NCBI RefSeq assembly: GCF_002252525.1 | Contig: NZ_NNRM01000006.1 | Span: 124,001-188,000, forward strand | Direction of reading: 5' to 3' | DNA from: Brucella pseudogrignonensis | GTDB taxonomy: Bacteria; Pseudomonadota; Alphaproteobacteria; Rhizobiales; Rhizobiaceae | Length of the DNA: 64,000 nt | Shown: positions 1 through 7,969 of the stretch, piece after piece | How the letters are laid out: every line of letters begins with the position of its first letter | Position numbering within the stretch: the stretch's first letter is position 1 | The notes under the pieces: model-generated | The model's database searches: none | What the model saw: the letters and a program-made list of their open reading frames with translations, nothing else | What the model was told of the DNA's origin: nothing | Position numbers and translations under genes: made by a program

Positions 1-693
1 CTGATTATAGCGCTTGCGTGTACGGTTGGTGCCAACGAGAACCTGATCGGCAGAAAGAACCACATCCTGATTGACCTCAGATTTGGAAATAACTTTCGCT
101 CTTCCCTCATCGCCATAAGCAAGCTCACGACCCTCACGCACGTCAAGCGCCATACGGATGATCGGGTTATCGCGTGCCTGACGATGAATTTCCGTCAGCA
201 GATAATCCGGTTCGTGCTCAGTAAAAAAACCGCCGCCCGAAATCGGCGGCAACTGTCCCGGATCACCCAGCACCAGAATAGGTGTGCCAAATGTCATCAG
301 ATCGCGACCGAGCTGCTCATCAACCATGGAACATTCGTCCACAACGATCAGAGCCGCCTTGGCCACCGGGCTTTGACGGTTAAGCGAAAATGTCGGGGCG
401 ATAGACGTCTTACCGGTTGTTTCGTCTTCAATCGCTTCTTCACCGCGCGGCCGATAGATCAGTGAATGCAGCGTGCGCGCATTGTTTGCGCCCTTGGAGC
501 GTAGCACCTGCGCGGCCTTGCCGGTGAAGGCTGCAAACTGCACATCACCATCCACATGCTCGGCAAAATAACGCGCAAGCGTGGTTTTGCCTGTGCCAGC
601 ATAACCAAACAGCCTGAAGATAGGGGAACGCCCTTCCTTCAGCCACTTGCCAACGGCTTTTAAAGCCTGATCCTGTTCCGGTGAAAACTGCAT
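1..693 (-). CDS. ATP-dependent RecD-like DNA helicase, 5' part
   Basis: Partial gene: translation starts at the ATG complementary to 691-693 and stays open to base 1, giving the first 231 residues; the C-terminus lies outside the window. The start MQFSPEQDQALKAV is followed by a Walker A motif (GYAGTGKT, about residues 29-36), the Walker B-like VVDECSMVD and a GDPGQLPPI motif. This is the order expected of superfamily 1B helicases of the RecD/Pif1/TraA type (AAA_30 followed by a UvrD C-terminal region). Such free-standing RecD-like proteins unwind DNA 5' to 3'; the cellular role here is unknown. There is no recB or recC nearby, so it should not be called the RecBCD subunit. Confidence 0.85.
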   Translation of the reverse strand, partial: MQFSPEQDQALKAVGKWLKEGRSPIFRLFGYAGTGKTTLARYFAEHVDGDVQFAAFTGKAAQVLRSKGANNARTLHSLIYRPRGEEAIEDETTGKTSIAPTFSLNRQSPVAKAALIVVDECSMVDEQLGRDLMTFGTPILVLGDPGQLPPISGGGFFTEHEPDYLLTEIHRQARDNPIIRMALDVREGRELAYGDEGRAKVISKSEVNQDVVLSADQVLVGTNRTRKRYNQ

Positions 694-917
694 ACCCTGT
701 TCAGACAGGATTCGGCACTTAAAGACAAGTGAATAGCAGAACAAAACAGCATCAAAGCTATGAGGCCGCACAAAACAAACCATCAATGTTAGCTAATAAA
801 AGAGCCAATTATATTGAATAATAAATTAGTAATGCAAATAATTATAAGTACCTTTAATCGTATTCATCATAACTTAATAGATCATATTCAGTATAAACTT
901 ATAGAAGGAGTTCAATC
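694..917. promoter_or_regulatory. AT-rich divergent intergenic region
   Basis: This stretch separates the minus-strand helicase from the plus-strand DUF5993-dsbB pair. From about 780 to 905 it is much richer in A+T than its surroundings, and several TATAAT-like hexamers can be picked out, for example TATAAA near 892, so no single promoter can be chosen with confidence. A good ribosome binding site (AGAAGGAG, 903-910) precedes the ATG at 918. Confidence 0.4.
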
Positions 918-1169
918 ATGATGCTTCTTGTTTTTGCAGTTTTGGCACTTTCATTAGTTTTCGCATGGTTCGGGCGTCAGTCCGTTGCAATATTTCTTGC
1001 CGTTCTCTGCCTTGCATTGGGCGTAAAACAGTTTCTTTGGGAAATATATAGTTCTGAATACGGCTATCGGATGCCTTGGATTCAAACAGAAGTGGTCGAT
1101 CAGCCTAAGCGGCAACAGTTCGCTTCTGCTTTCACGCCGAGCATAAAATCTGATGGAGCAGCAGCATGA
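918..1169 (+). CDS. DUF5993 family small membrane protein
   Basis: An 83-residue protein with two hydrophobic segments (about residues 2-18 and 24-40), followed by an aromatic and charged stretch and a polar tail. The N-terminal pattern matches the DUF5993 family, whose members I know as short membrane proteins encoded just upstream of dsbB-like genes. Its stop codon overlaps the dsbB start (ATGA at 1166-1169), so the two are translationally coupled. A role as a partner of the DsbB-like oxidoreductase is inferred from context only. The start is set by the strong AGAAGGAG site 7 bases upstream. Confidence 0.75.
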   Translation: MMLLVFAVLALSLVFAWFGRQSVAIFLAVLCLALGVKQFLWEIYSSEYGYRMPWIQTEVVDQPKRQQFASAFTPSIKSDGAAA

Positions 1170-1765
1170 GTGTTTTCACATCAGATAATGAAATCGACAA
1201 GCAGCAGACATTAGCCACTCTTCTCTCGATTTATCTTCTGGGAATGATGGCCGTCATCGCAGCAATTTTGACCGCAGCAATGGTGCTGCAATATGCCAAT
1301 GGCGAAATACCTTGCCCGCTTTGTCTTTTACAACGCGTTGCGATGTTTGGTGTTTGCTTCGGAATCATTTTGCAGTTTCGACATGGTTTTTCATACCGTA
1401 ACACTGGCATGAGTATGATTTTCTCACTGTTTCTGCTGATCGTATCCGTGCGGCAGACATTGCTGGATATCTACCCCCGCCCTGGGCATGAATATATCGG
1501 CACCTCAGTCTTTGGCCTTCATATGCCCGTCTGGTCAATTCTCATTGCTGTAGCGTTGTTGATTGCCTTCGCTTTTCAACTCATCTTATGGGGCGGCAGC
1601 ACGCAATTGCAGCACAAATCTCTGACGCATCAGTCGCTGCTTCGCGTGTTGGCAACGGCTCTCAGTCTGTATGTGATTGCGATTGGCGTGATTAATTTCG
1701 TCTCGGTCGGCGTTCAATGTGGCATCGATGAGTGCCACACCTTTGGCTACGCCCTTCTCAAATGA
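1166..1765 (+). CDS. dsbB: disulfide bond formation protein B (atypical DsbB)
   Basis: A 199-residue inner-membrane protein that should reoxidise a DsbA-type thiol oxidase and pass electrons to quinone. The family hallmark CPLCLLQR is at residues 50-57, just after the first membrane segment (about 18-42). Further segments lie near 55-72, 81-99, 121-143 and 160-182, five in all rather than the four of E. coli DsbB. The loop after segment 3 (about 100-120), where E. coli DsbB has its second cysteine pair, has no cysteine. Instead Cys185 and Cys190 lie in the C-terminal tail, which the predicted topology also puts in the periplasm. It is coupled to the DUF5993 gene and followed by a terminator. 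The DsbB family call is firm; the DsbA partner is unknown. Confidence 0.85.
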   Translation: MSVFTSDNEIDKQQTLATLLSIYLLGMMAVIAAILTAAMVLQYANGEIPCPLCLLQRVAMFGVCFGIILQFRHGFSYRNTGMSMIFSLFLLIVSVRQTLLDIYPRPGHEYIGTSVFGLHMPVWSILIAVALLIAFAFQLILWGGSTQLQHKSLTHQSLLRVLATALSLYVIAIGVINFVSVGVQCGIDECHTFGYALLK

Positions 1766-1770
1766 AAAAT

Positions 1771-1801
1771 AGCGGCTGGAGTAACTCTCCGGCCGCTTTT
1801 C
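1771..1801 (+). terminator. terminator after dsbB
   Basis: An inverted repeat (AGCGGC/GCCGCT with an inner GGAG/CTCC) is followed by TTTT, directly after the dsbB stop codon. Confidence 0.75.
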
Positions 1802-1805
1802 AAAC

Positions 1806-2771
1806 TTAGCTGCCAACCAGCGCTGCAAATCTTTCCAGATCGACATTGCCACCACTGACGATCACGCCAATACGCTTGCCTTTGAGCCCCGGCGCCATCT
1901 TTAAAGCGCCAGCGAACGCCAGGCAGCCGGTCGGTTCGACCACCATCTTCATTCGGCTGGCAAAAAACTTCATGCCTTGCACCAGATCATTGTCACTGAC
2001 TGCCAAAATATCGTGAACGCTGTTCTGAATGACAGCAAATGTCATATCGCCAAGTGCCTGTGTCTGCGCGCCATCGGCTAAAGTTTTTGGAACGTCAATA
2101 TGAACGATCTTGCCAGAACGGAATGATTGTTGGCCGTCATTGCCTGCTTCCGGCTCAACCCCATAGACATCGCATGAAGGTGAAAGCGCTTTGGCCGCAA
2201 GAGCAGAACCCGCCAGCAAACCGCCTCCACCAAGGCATACAAACAGCGCGTCAAGCTGGCCAACCTCTTCAATCAGCTCTTTGGTTGCCGTGCCCTGCCC
2301 CGCAATGATATGCGGATGATTAAACGGCGGAATAAGCGTTAAACCGCCCTCCTCCGCAAGCTGCTTTGAAAGCGCATCTCGGTCTTCAGTATAACGGTTA
2401 TAGGTCACAACCTTTGCACCATAGCCACGCGTTGCGTCCAGTTTTGCAGCGGGCGCGTCTTCAGGCATAATAATCGTGGCAGCAATACCGAGCAATTTCG
2501 CCGAAAGAGCTATCGCTTGCGCATGGTTTCCAGACGAAAAGGCAAGTACACCGCGCTTCTTCTGCTCATCGCTAAAGCGCGACAAAGCATTGTATGCCCC
2601 ACGAAACTTGAACGCTCCGATACGCTGAAAATTCTCGCATTTGAAATAGAATTGCGCGCCTGTATCGCGATCAATGGTCGATGAGGTCAAGATGGGCGTG
2701 CGATGCGCGTGCCCTTCAATCAGTTCAGCTGCAGATACCACATCGTCATAGGTAGGAAGTGCAGACATCAT
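1806..2771 (-). CDS. threonine/serine dehydratase, PLP-dependent
   Basis: A 321-residue fold-type II PLP enzyme. The PLP lysine lies in GAFKFRGA (Lys55), followed by SSGNHAQA (79-86) and the phosphate-binding glycine loop GGGGLLAG (181-188). It ends without the regulatory ACT domains of biosynthetic IlvA, so it resembles short catabolic threonine dehydratases, serine racemases and threo-3-hydroxyaspartate dehydratases; the sequence alone does not separate these. The reaction is probably deamination of a beta-hydroxy amino acid to a 2-oxo acid. A second in-frame ATG at 2768 is equally possible as the start. A LysE-type exporter is encoded just upstream on the same strand, only 16 bases away, so the two are probably cotranscribed. 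Confidence 0.85.
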   Translation of the reverse strand: MMSALPTYDDVVSAAELIEGHAHRTPILTSSTIDRDTGAQFYFKCENFQRIGAFKFRGAYNALSRFSDEQKKRGVLAFSSGNHAQAIALSAKLLGIAATIIMPEDAPAAKLDATRGYGAKVVTYNRYTEDRDALSKQLAEEGGLTLIPPFNHPHIIAGQGTATKELIEEVGQLDALFVCLGGGGLLAGSALAAKALSPSCDVYGVEPEAGNDGQQSFRSGKIVHIDVPKTLADGAQTQALGDMTFAVIQNSVHDILAVSDNDLVQGMKFFASRMKMVVEPTGCLAFAGALKMAPGLKGKRIGVIVSGGNVDLERFAALVGS

Positions 2772-2787
2772 TCACCTCTTCAACTCG

Positions 2788-3387
2788 TTATTTTAACATC
2801 GGCCACAAGCTCAGAACGAGCAGCAAGGCCATGGTCAGATTGAACCACTTCAACCGGGTGGGATCGGCAAGCCAGTTGCGCAACAATGTGCCAAACCCCG
2901 CCCAGACCGACACGCTCGGCAGGTTCACAATTGCAAAGGCGGCACTCACCAACAGCACTGCCACGTAGTAGTTGTCGTGGTTGGCATAGGTCGCAATGCC
3001 GGTGATCGCCATTACCCAAGCTTTGGGATTAACCCACTGAAAGGCAGCAGCCTGAAAAAATGTCATCGGAACACCGCTATCACCGGTCTTGGATTCCCCG
3101 ATGGAGCGCGAGGTCGCAATTTTCCATGCGAGATAAAGCATATAGGCCCCGCCCGCGAATTTGAGCGATGTATAGAATGACGGCATCGTTTCGATCAGCG
3201 CGCCAAGGCCAAAGCCAACCGCCAGCAGCAGCACGAAAAAGCCCACACCAATGCCCAGCATATGTGGGACTGTGCGCCGAAAACCGAAGTTCACCCCCGA
3301 CGCGAGCAGCATCAGATTATTGGGGCCAGGGGTAACGGAAGAAACAAAGGCGAATACGAGAAGCGCTAAGAAAATTTCAAAAGACAT
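2788..3387 (-). CDS. LysE/RhtB family amino acid exporter
   Basis: A 199-residue inner-membrane protein with about six hydrophobic segments. The N-terminal region FVSSVTPGPNNLMLLASG carries the family signature (TPGPNN, residues 19-24). LysE/RhtB members export amino acids or their derivatives; the substrate here cannot be read from the sequence. The dehydratase gene 16 bases downstream hints at threonine, serine or a homoserine-like compound, but that is an inference. No regulator gene is adjacent. Confidence 0.85.
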   Translation of the reverse strand: MSFEIFLALLVFAFVSSVTPGPNNLMLLASGVNFGFRRTVPHMLGIGVGFFVLLLAVGFGLGALIETMPSFYTSLKFAGGAYMLYLAWKIATSRSIGESKTGDSGVPMTFFQAAAFQWVNPKAWVMAITGIATYANHDNYYVAVLLVSAAFAIVNLPSVSVWAGFGTLLRNWLADPTRLKWFNLTMALLLVLSLWPMLK

Positions 3388-3424
3388 TGGATTGATCCAG
3401 CTAACAAGGACAAATTAGCCCAAT

Positions 3425-3459
3425 AAAAAACCGGCACAATCGAAACATTGTGCCGGTTT
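3425..3459 (-). terminator. terminator after ilvH
   Basis: A perfect 10-bp stem, CCGGCACAAT/ATTGTGCCGG (431-440 and 447-456 within 3400s), extended by AAA/TTT, is followed on the minus strand by a T run. It lies 28 bases beyond the ilvH stop and separates ilvIH from the exporter gene. Confidence 0.85.
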
Positions 3460-3487
3460 CAACCGATATTGTCTCGATTTACGTAAC

Positions 3488-4060
3488 CTAGAGTCCCTGA
3501 GGACCGCGGTTCATTGCAGCCACACCGGTCCGGCAGATCTCCACGAGACCAAGTGGCTTCATCAGCGAAATGAACTGGTCGATCTTGGCCGTCTTACCGG
3601 TAATCTCAACAATGAAATGTTCGGTCGTGGCGTCAACAATCTTAGCATTAAAAGCATCGGTCAGACGCAGAGTTTCAGCGCGTGCTTCGCCTTTGCCTGC
3701 TACTTTAATCAGTGCTAGTTCGCGCTCGATCGGGCGCTCGTGGCCAAGCTCGACAGCGCGATGCGTCATGTCGACCACGCGATGCACCGGAACAATACGC
3801 TCAAGCTGATGGCGGATCTGATCAAGCACATTCGGCGTGCCGCGCGTTACAATAGTAATGCGCGACAGATGCTGTTCATGCTCGGTTTCAGAAACCGTCA
3901 GGCTTTCAATATTGTAGCCACGACCCGAAAACAGACCAATGACGCGGGCTAGAACACCCGGTTCATTATCAACGAGAACCGATAGCGTATGGGTTTCTGG
4001 TGTCTGGGTATCCGCTGCAATGAAATATGCCGAGCCGGATGCTAGATTTTGTGCGTTCAT
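3488..4060 (-). CDS. ilvH: acetolactate synthase small (regulatory) subunit
   Basis: A 190-residue subunit that activates acetolactate synthase and carries valine feedback inhibition. An N-terminal ACT domain (about residues 22-98) begins with THTLSVLVDNEPGVLARVIGLFSGRGYNI, and a second ferredoxin-like domain follows (ELALIKV...EITGKTAKIDQFISLMKPLG). Both are standard for IlvH. Its start lies 15 bases beyond the ilvI stop, and a strong terminator follows, so ilvI-ilvH is a two-gene operon. Expression should be set by the attenuator at 5935-6047. Confidence 0.96.
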   Translation of the reverse strand: MNAQNLASGSAYFIAADTQTPETHTLSVLVDNEPGVLARVIGLFSGRGYNIESLTVSETEHEQHLSRITIVTRGTPNVLDQIRHQLERIVPVHRVVDMTHRAVELGHERPIERELALIKVAGKGEARAETLRLTDAFNAKIVDATTEHFIVEITGKTAKIDQFISLMKPLGLVEICRTGVAAMNRGPQGL

Positions 4061-4075
4061 GTTCTTTACTCCGGA

Positions 4076-5890
4076 TCAGACTAGGGCGCGGCCCTTGGCA
4101 TCGATAGCATTAGCAACAGCTTCGTCAGTCGCTTCATCTGGCAACAGCATTTCATTATGCGCTTTGCCAGACGGGATCATCGGGAAGCAATTGGCGAGAT
4201 TGGCAACGCGGCAATCGAAGATAACCGGCTTCTTGATCTCAATCATTTCCATGATCGCATCGTCGAGTTTCTCTGGCTTGTCACAACGAATGCCATGCGC
4301 GCCATAAGCTTCTGCAAGCTTCACAAAATCAGGCATTGCTTCTGTATAGGAATGCGACAGGCGATTGCCATGCAACAGTTGCTGCCACTGACGAACCATG
4401 CCCATATACTGATTGTTCAAGATGAAAATCTTGATCGGCGCTTCATATTGGATCGCAGCCGACATTTCCTGAATGCACATCTGGATAGACGCGTCACCGG
4501 CGATATCAATAACCAGCGCATCAGGATGCGCAATTTGCACGCCCAGAGCAGCAGGCAGACCATAACCCATCGTGCCGAGGCCGCCCGATGTCATCCAGCG
4601 ATTTGGCGCGTCGAAATCCATGAACTGCGCAGCCCACATCTGATGCTGGCCGACTTCAGTGGTAATGTATGTATTACGGTCCTTGGTCAGCTCGTTCAGA
4701 CGCTGCAACGCATATTGCGGCATGATGACGTCTTTGTTTGGCGCATATGCCAGCGAATTGCGAGCACGCCAGCGGTCGATCTGCTCCCACCAGGCAGCAA
4801 TCGCATTCTTCTCAGGCTTCTTTGCTGAAGCGCGGAACTGGCGAACGATATCTTCCAGAACATGTGCAACATCACCGATGATCGGAACATCAACGCGAAC
4901 GTTTTTGTTGATCGACGATGGATCAATATCGATGTGAATCTTGCGCGAATGCGGAGCGAATGCATTCAGACGGCCCGTGATACGGTCGTCAAAGCGCGCT
5001 CCAACGCACAGCATGACATCGCAATCATGCATGGTCATGTTGGCTTCGTATGTACCGTGCATACCCAGCATACCGAGCCAGTTCTTGCCCGATGCAGGAT
5101 AAGCGCCCAGCCCCATCAAAGTCGAGGTGATCGGGAAATTGCTGATCTCAACCAGTTCGCGCAGCAGCTTCGTTGCAGCAGGACCAGAGTTGATAACACC
5201 GCCACCCGAATAGATGACAGGCTTCTTCGCAGTCAGCAGCATTTCAACAGCCTGCGCGATGGCCGACTTGTCACCCTCAATAGTTGGACGATAGCTGGTG
5301 CGCGGCGAAGTCTGCGGTGGCGTGTATATGCCGGTCGCAAACTGGATATCCTTTGGAATATCAACCAGAACCGGACCCGGACGACCAGTCGAAGCAATGT
5401 GGAAAGCTTCGTGCAGAATGCGCGAGAGGTCATTAACGTCACGAACGAGCCAGTTGTGCTTCGTGCAAGGACGGGTGATACCAACCGTATCCGCTTCCTG
5501 AAAGCCATCGGAACCGATGAGTGATGTTGGAACCTGACCGGAGATGCAGACCAGCGGGATCGAATCCATCAGCGCGTCCTGCAAAGGCGTAACCGCATTG
5601 GTCGCACCTGGGCCGGATGTCACCAGCATAACGCCAACCTTGCCGGTCGAACGTGCATAGCCTTCAGCCGCATGGCCAGCGCCCTGCTCGTGACGAACCA
5701 GAATATGCTGAACTTTGTCCTGCTGGAAAAGTTCGTCATAGATCGGCAGCACTGCACCACCCGGATAACCAAAAAGATGCTCCACGCCATGATCGATCAT
5801 AGCCTGAACCACCATTTCCGCGCCGGTCATTTCGCGTTGCCCTGCGGAGATCGTCGCCGCCTCGCTTGTTGCTGCCGTCATCGTCGTCAC
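4076..5890 (-). CDS. ilvI: acetolactate synthase large (catalytic) subunit
   Basis: A 604-residue thiamine diphosphate enzyme that condenses two pyruvates, or pyruvate and 2-oxobutyrate, in the first common step of valine, leucine and isoleucine synthesis. The PYR domain holds LFGYPGGAVLPIYD (39-52) and the catalytic glutamate in RHEQGAGHAAEGYAR (Glu68). The C-terminal ThDP motif is GDASIQMCIQE...ILNNQ. The N-terminus has about 20 extra residues before REMTGAEMVV; a later start is possible, but the ATG at 5890 fits homologue lengths. ilvH follows directly, and an attenuator precedes it. Confidence 0.96.
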   Translation of the reverse strand: MTTMTAATSEAATISAGQREMTGAEMVVQAMIDHGVEHLFGYPGGAVLPIYDELFQQDKVQHILVRHEQGAGHAAEGYARSTGKVGVMLVTSGPGATNAVTPLQDALMDSIPLVCISGQVPTSLIGSDGFQEADTVGITRPCTKHNWLVRDVNDLSRILHEAFHIASTGRPGPVLVDIPKDIQFATGIYTPPQTSPRTSYRPTIEGDKSAIAQAVEMLLTAKKPVIYSGGGVINSGPAATKLLRELVEISNFPITSTLMGLGAYPASGKNWLGMLGMHGTYEANMTMHDCDVMLCVGARFDDRITGRLNAFAPHSRKIHIDIDPSSINKNVRVDVPIIGDVAHVLEDIVRQFRASAKKPEKNAIAAWWEQIDRWRARNSLAYAPNKDVIMPQYALQRLNELTKDRNTYITTEVGQHQMWAAQFMDFDAPNRWMTSGGLGTMGYGLPAALGVQIAHPDALVIDIAGDASIQMCIQEMSAAIQYEAPIKIFILNNQYMGMVRQWQQLLHGNRLSHSYTEAMPDFVKLAEAYGAHGIRCDKPEKLDDAIMEMIEIKKPVIFDCRVANLANCFPMIPSGKAHNEMLLPDEATDEAVANAIDAKGRALV

Positions 5891-5934
5891 TTCCCGTCTG
5901 CTTTACATATTCAATTTCGTTGATGTTTAGATAA

Positions 5935-5959
5935 CAAAAAAGGCCCCCGAGGGAGCCTG
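5935..5959 (-). terminator. attenuator terminator of ilvIH
   Basis: On the minus strand AGGCTCCC pairs with GGGGGCCT and is followed by a run of six T (5936-5941). It sits between the leader peptide and the ilvI start, where it would end transcription unless opened. Its 5' arm sequence GCTCCC (complement of 5951-5956) is repeated at 5972-5977, the basis of a possible competing pairing. Confidence 0.85.
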
Positions 5960-5964
5960 TCTTT

Positions 5965-6013
5965 CGCGCATGGGAGCTTTCGCCGGATGGTTACACCATC
6001 CTGCCCATGCGCG
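5965..6013 (-). promoter_or_regulatory. ilvIH leader protector hairpin
   Basis: A perfect 10-bp stem joins 6004-6013 to 5965-5974 (CGCGCATGGG/CCCATGCGCG). It encloses a second perfect 7-bp stem at 5985-5991 and 5995-6001 (GGATGGT/ACCATCC). The outer 5' arm lies within the leader reading frame just after the branched-chain codons. A ribosome stalled there would block the stem and free one copy of GCTCCC (5972-5977), which could then pair with the GGGGGC half of the terminator. Confidence 0.75.
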
Positions 6014-6047
6014 TACGTACCACAAGAATAAGAGCTGTTCTGTTCAT
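5991..6047 (-). CDS. ilvL: ilvIH leader peptide
   Basis: An 18-residue frame, MNRTALILVVRTRMGRMV, with five consecutive branched-chain codons (Leu-Ile-Leu-Val-Val at 6032-6018) shortly before the attenuator stems. That is the pattern of a ribosome-stalling leader: shortage of charged Leu, Ile or Val tRNA would stall translation and favour read-through into ilvI. No Shine-Dalgarno sequence precedes the ATG. The promoter hexamers at 6055-6083 place the probable transcription start at or within a base or two of the A of the ATG, so the leader is probably translated from a leaderless mRNA. Confidence 0.85.
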   Translation of the reverse strand: MNRTALILVVRTRMGRMV

Positions 6048-6054
6048 GGCGGCG

Positions 6055-6083
6055 AGAGTAATCAGCGAAAATCGTGTCGTCAA
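6055..6083 (-). promoter_or_regulatory. predicted promoter of ilvIH
   Basis: On the minus strand TTGACG (6078-6083) is followed after exactly 17 bases by TACTCT (6055-6060). The leader ATG begins 8 bases beyond the -10 hexamer. Confidence 0.7.
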
Positions 6084-6140
6084 CGCATAAATGTATGAAG
6101 CGCGATATTTTCTTCTGTCAAACTGCGCCTCTCGATAAGA

Positions 6141-7052
6141 TTATTGCCCTGACAGGGCATTTTCACCTGAGGAGAACACCTTCCAGCTCTCGTCAAGCTG
6201 GTTGCGAAACCATGTTGATTGCCGCTTGGCATATTGGCGGGTGGCGATAATCGATCGCTCGATAGCGTCTTCACGCGTCATCTCACCCGCAAAAAATGCC
6301 GAAATCTCGCGCACCCCGATCGCCTTCATCGCTGGCAATGCCGGATCAAGATGAAGAGCGTTCAACACCCGCACTTCGTCAAGCGCCCCATGGTCCCACA
6401 TGAGATTGAAACGTTGAGCAATCCGCTCGCCCAACCATTTGCGGTCGGGCAGCAACACGATCTTTGTTGCGCTTGCATCATCAACGAGAGCCGTTCCGGT
6501 ATTCTTCTGCCAGTGCAGCAGCGACTTGCCCGTTCCTTCAAACACCTCCAGCGCACGCACAATACGCTGACTGTCAGTCGGGCGCAGTGTGGCGGCAATC
6601 TCCGGATCAAGTTCTGTAAGAGCACTGTGGAGCGCTTCTGCCCCTTCTTCACTCATTCTATTGCGCCAGTGCTCGCGCACATCTGCAGGCACTTCCGGCA
6701 TCTGTGAAAGACCGCCTAAAAGCGCACGGAAATAAAGTCCGGTGCCCCCGACAAAGATCGGTGTGCGGGTTCTGAGATCCGCACGCGATAAAAGGGCTTC
6801 GACATCTGCAAACCATTTTCCCGTCGAATAGGATACTGATGGCGCGACATGGCCGTAAAGAAAATGCTCGGCTTCACGAAGCTCGTCAGATTGCGGGCGA
6901 GCGCTCAAAAGGTCGAGCACATCATAAACCTGCATGGAATCGGTATTCACGATGAAGCCGCCGGTCTTCTTTGCCATATGAAGAGCAAGAGCCGACTTGC
7001 CGCTGGCCGTTGGGCCAGCTATCAGGATTGCACCCTTTGCCGCTTCACTCAT
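6141..7052 (-). CDS. miaA: tRNA dimethylallyltransferase
   Basis: A 303-residue enzyme that transfers a dimethylallyl group to N6 of adenosine 37 in tRNAs reading UNN codons. The P-loop GPTASGKS is at residues 13-20, followed by the substrate-binding [18 protein letters not shown], then [14 protein letters not shown] and the C-terminal [15 protein letters not shown] typical of MiaA. It is divergent from serB with only 17 bases between the start codons, so the promoters of each must lie partly inside the other gene or overlap closely. Downstream lies the ilv promoter region with no clear terminator. Confidence 0.96.
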   Translation of the reverse strand: MSEAAKGAILIAGPTASGKSALALHMAKKTGGFIVNTDSMQVYDVLDLLSARPQSDELREAEHFLYGHVAPSVSYSTGKWFADVEALLSRADLRTRTPIFVGGTGLYFRALLGGLSQMPEVPADVREHWRNRMSEEGAEALHSALTELDPEIAATLRPTDSQRIVRALEVFEGTGKSLLHWQKNTGTALVDDASATKIVLLPDRKWLGERIAQRFNLMWDHGALDEVRVLNALHLDPALPAMKAIGVREISAFFAGEMTREDAIERSIIATRQYAKRQSTWFRNQLDESWKVFSSGENALSGQ

Positions 7053-7069
7053 CGCAGGAAATATTCCTC

Positions 7070-7969
7070 ATGTCCCGATCCGCTTCCCTCGTTGCTACAC
7101 TGATTGCCAATCCGGCCAAAGCGTCGCTTATTCCTTCCTTGGGGATTAAAGCCTCGGCAGCAGTGAATGCAAGCGGGCTTTACTGGCTCGCCGATGGCAT
7201 CGCCTGCGATATACCGCTTGCTTCCGGTTTAAGCCATGAAGAAGCAGATCAGGCGTTGCGCTCTTCCCTTGATGGCGCTCCAGTTGATGTCGTGGTGCAG
7301 GAACAGGAAAGCCGGCGCAAGAAAATTCTGATTGCAGACATGGATTCCACCATGATCCAGCAGGAATGCATTGATGAACTGGCGGAAGAAGCCGGTCTTC
7401 GTGAACATGTTGCAGCGATCACTGCCCGTGCCATGAATGGCGAAATTGAGTTCGAACCGGCACTTCGTGAACGCGTAGCACTTCTCAAAGGTCTGCCACT
7501 GTCGGTGATCGACAAGGTTATCTCGACCCGCATTTCGCTTATGCCGGGTGGTGTCGAATTGGTGCGCACCATGCGCAAGCACGGCGCCTATACGGCACTT
7601 GTGTCTGGTGGCTTCACATCCTTCACACGCCGTGTTGCAGAAATGATTGGCTTTAACGAAGATCGCGCCAACACACTTCTTCATGATGGCGCGCATCTAA
7701 GCGGCGCCGTTTCCGATCCGATCCTCGGCCGCGAAGCAAAAGTGGAAAAGCTGGTCGAAATCGCTGACCGTCTTGGCCTCACCCCGCAGGATGCAATTGC
7801 TGTGGGTGACGGGGCCAACGATCTTGGCATGATCCAGCTCGCAGGCACAGGCGTCGCGCTTCATGCAAAACCAGCTGTGGCAGCGCAGGCAAAAGTGCGT
7901 ATCGATCATGGTGATCTGACCGCCCTTCTCTATATTCAGGGCTATCGCAAATCGGATTTCGTTGAATGA
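7070..7969 (+). CDS. serB: phosphoserine phosphatase
   Basis: A 299-residue HAD-family enzyme for the last step of serine synthesis. The nucleophile motif is IADMDSTMIQQECIDELAE (Asp90 and Asp92), followed by motif II VSGGFTSF, a conserved lysine in GREAKVEKL and motif III GDGANDLGM. The N-terminal 80 residues form the usual SerB accessory domain. The frame stays open upstream inside miaA, but the ATG at 7070 (MSRSASLVATL), with a nearby CAGGAAAT, is the sensible start. The stop codon overlaps the start of the acetyltransferase gene by 4 bases. Confidence 0.95.
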   Translation: MSRSASLVATLIANPAKASLIPSLGIKASAAVNASGLYWLADGIACDIPLASGLSHEEADQALRSSLDGAPVDVVVQEQESRRKKILIADMDSTMIQQECIDELAEEAGLREHVAAITARAMNGEIEFEPALRERVALLKGLPLSVIDKVISTRISLMPGGVELVRTMRKHGAYTALVSGGFTSFTRRVAEMIGFNEDRANTLLHDGAHLSGAVSDPILGREAKVEKLVEIADRLGLTPQDAIAVGDGANDLGMIQLAGTGVALHAKPAVAAQAKVRIDHGDLTALLYIQGYRKSDFVE

